This document shows positions 63,758 to 64,000 of a DNA stretch of 64,000 nt, one piece after another. Every line of letters starts with the position of its first letter. Positions within the stretch are counted from its first letter, which is position 1. The DNA comes from Microvelia longipes (taxonomy: Eukaryota; Arthropoda; Insecta; Hemiptera; Veliidae). The translations under genes and the position numbers were made by a program. The notes beneath the pieces were generated by a model. That model was given only the letters and a program-made list of their open reading frames with translations. It was not told the origin of the DNA and ran no database searches. The stretch lies in assembly GCA_018340805.1 (NCBI GenBank), contig JACMZG010001914.1, positions 23,027,443-23,091,442 on the forward strand. Reading direction: 5' to 3'.

Positions 63758-64000
63758 AAAAATTCAAATTTTTAAGGGTCCATCCAAAGTGGTTTGTTTC
63801 ACTGGTGCATTAGGTTACCTGTTAACTTAATGACGAAGGGGTATAATGGAAAGATTAATATTAAACACTTTCTAAGAGTGTTTTCAGATAACAAAGAGTT
63901 GGTGTGAGGTGTGTGAAATATTGAAGTTAAGTACATTATTATTTTTGGGGAAGGTGTTAAAATATTATTTTTATTGAAAGGTTTTATCCTCAAAACGGAT

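Overview
This is a stretch of animal nuclear DNA, most likely from an arthropod and probably an insect. It is AT-rich, the genes have introns with GT-AG borders, signal-peptide exons are short, and most of the space is taken up by interspersed repeats, minisatellites and long (AT)n arrays. Nothing identifies the species. Several coding exons carry single-base frame breaks in homopolymer or low-complexity runs. These could be real lesions or uncorrected long-read assembly errors.

Layout. 1-6,580: repeats only, with no convincing gene. 6,588-15,262 (minus): a four-exon gene for a secreted glycine-rich protein of about 706 residues. 19,847-24,923 (minus): a two-exon gene for a 463-residue secreted protein, a small cysteine-containing helical domain followed by a Gly/Phe/Asn/Ser-rich tail. 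24,980-34,100: repeats, plus a possible plus-strand TATA promoter near 28,904. 34,100-48,110 (plus): at least six exons of another glycine-rich secreted-type protein. One of its introns holds a broken Gmr1-like Ty3/Gypsy LTR retrotransposon (42,817-46,182), itself inserted into a LINE fragment. 49,323-50,924: a probable non-autonomous hAT-type element. 51,636-51,784: an orphan Tyr/Thr/Ser-rich terminal exon on the plus strand. 55,561-58,225 (minus): a three-exon gene for a 203-residue secreted protein with a proline-rich C-terminus. 60,649-63,757 (plus): a three-exon gene resembling Get2/CAMLG, the ER receptor subunit for tail-anchored protein insertion. It is the only housekeeping-type gene recognised here.

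The secreted genes look like one functional neighbourhood. The three whose starts can be seen begin with a very short exon that encodes little more than a signal peptide and ends in phase 1, and two of these have a good TATA box 45-55 bases before the ATG. Their products are low-complexity Gly/Ser/Ala/Tyr proteins of the kind used in extracellular structural material (cuticle, eggshell, silk or salivary sheath). Which of these cannot be told from sequence alone.

The most unusual non-coding feature is a dispersed repeat of roughly 750-780 bp ('repeat A', a dozen full or partial copies). It carries an internal segment that closely resembles the promoter half of 5S rRNA. Other repeats include several fold-back or MITE-like families, tRNA-derived SINEs, and at least a dozen unrelated minisatellites. 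Two of the minisatellites repeat the splice-donor hexamer GTAAGT about 20 times.
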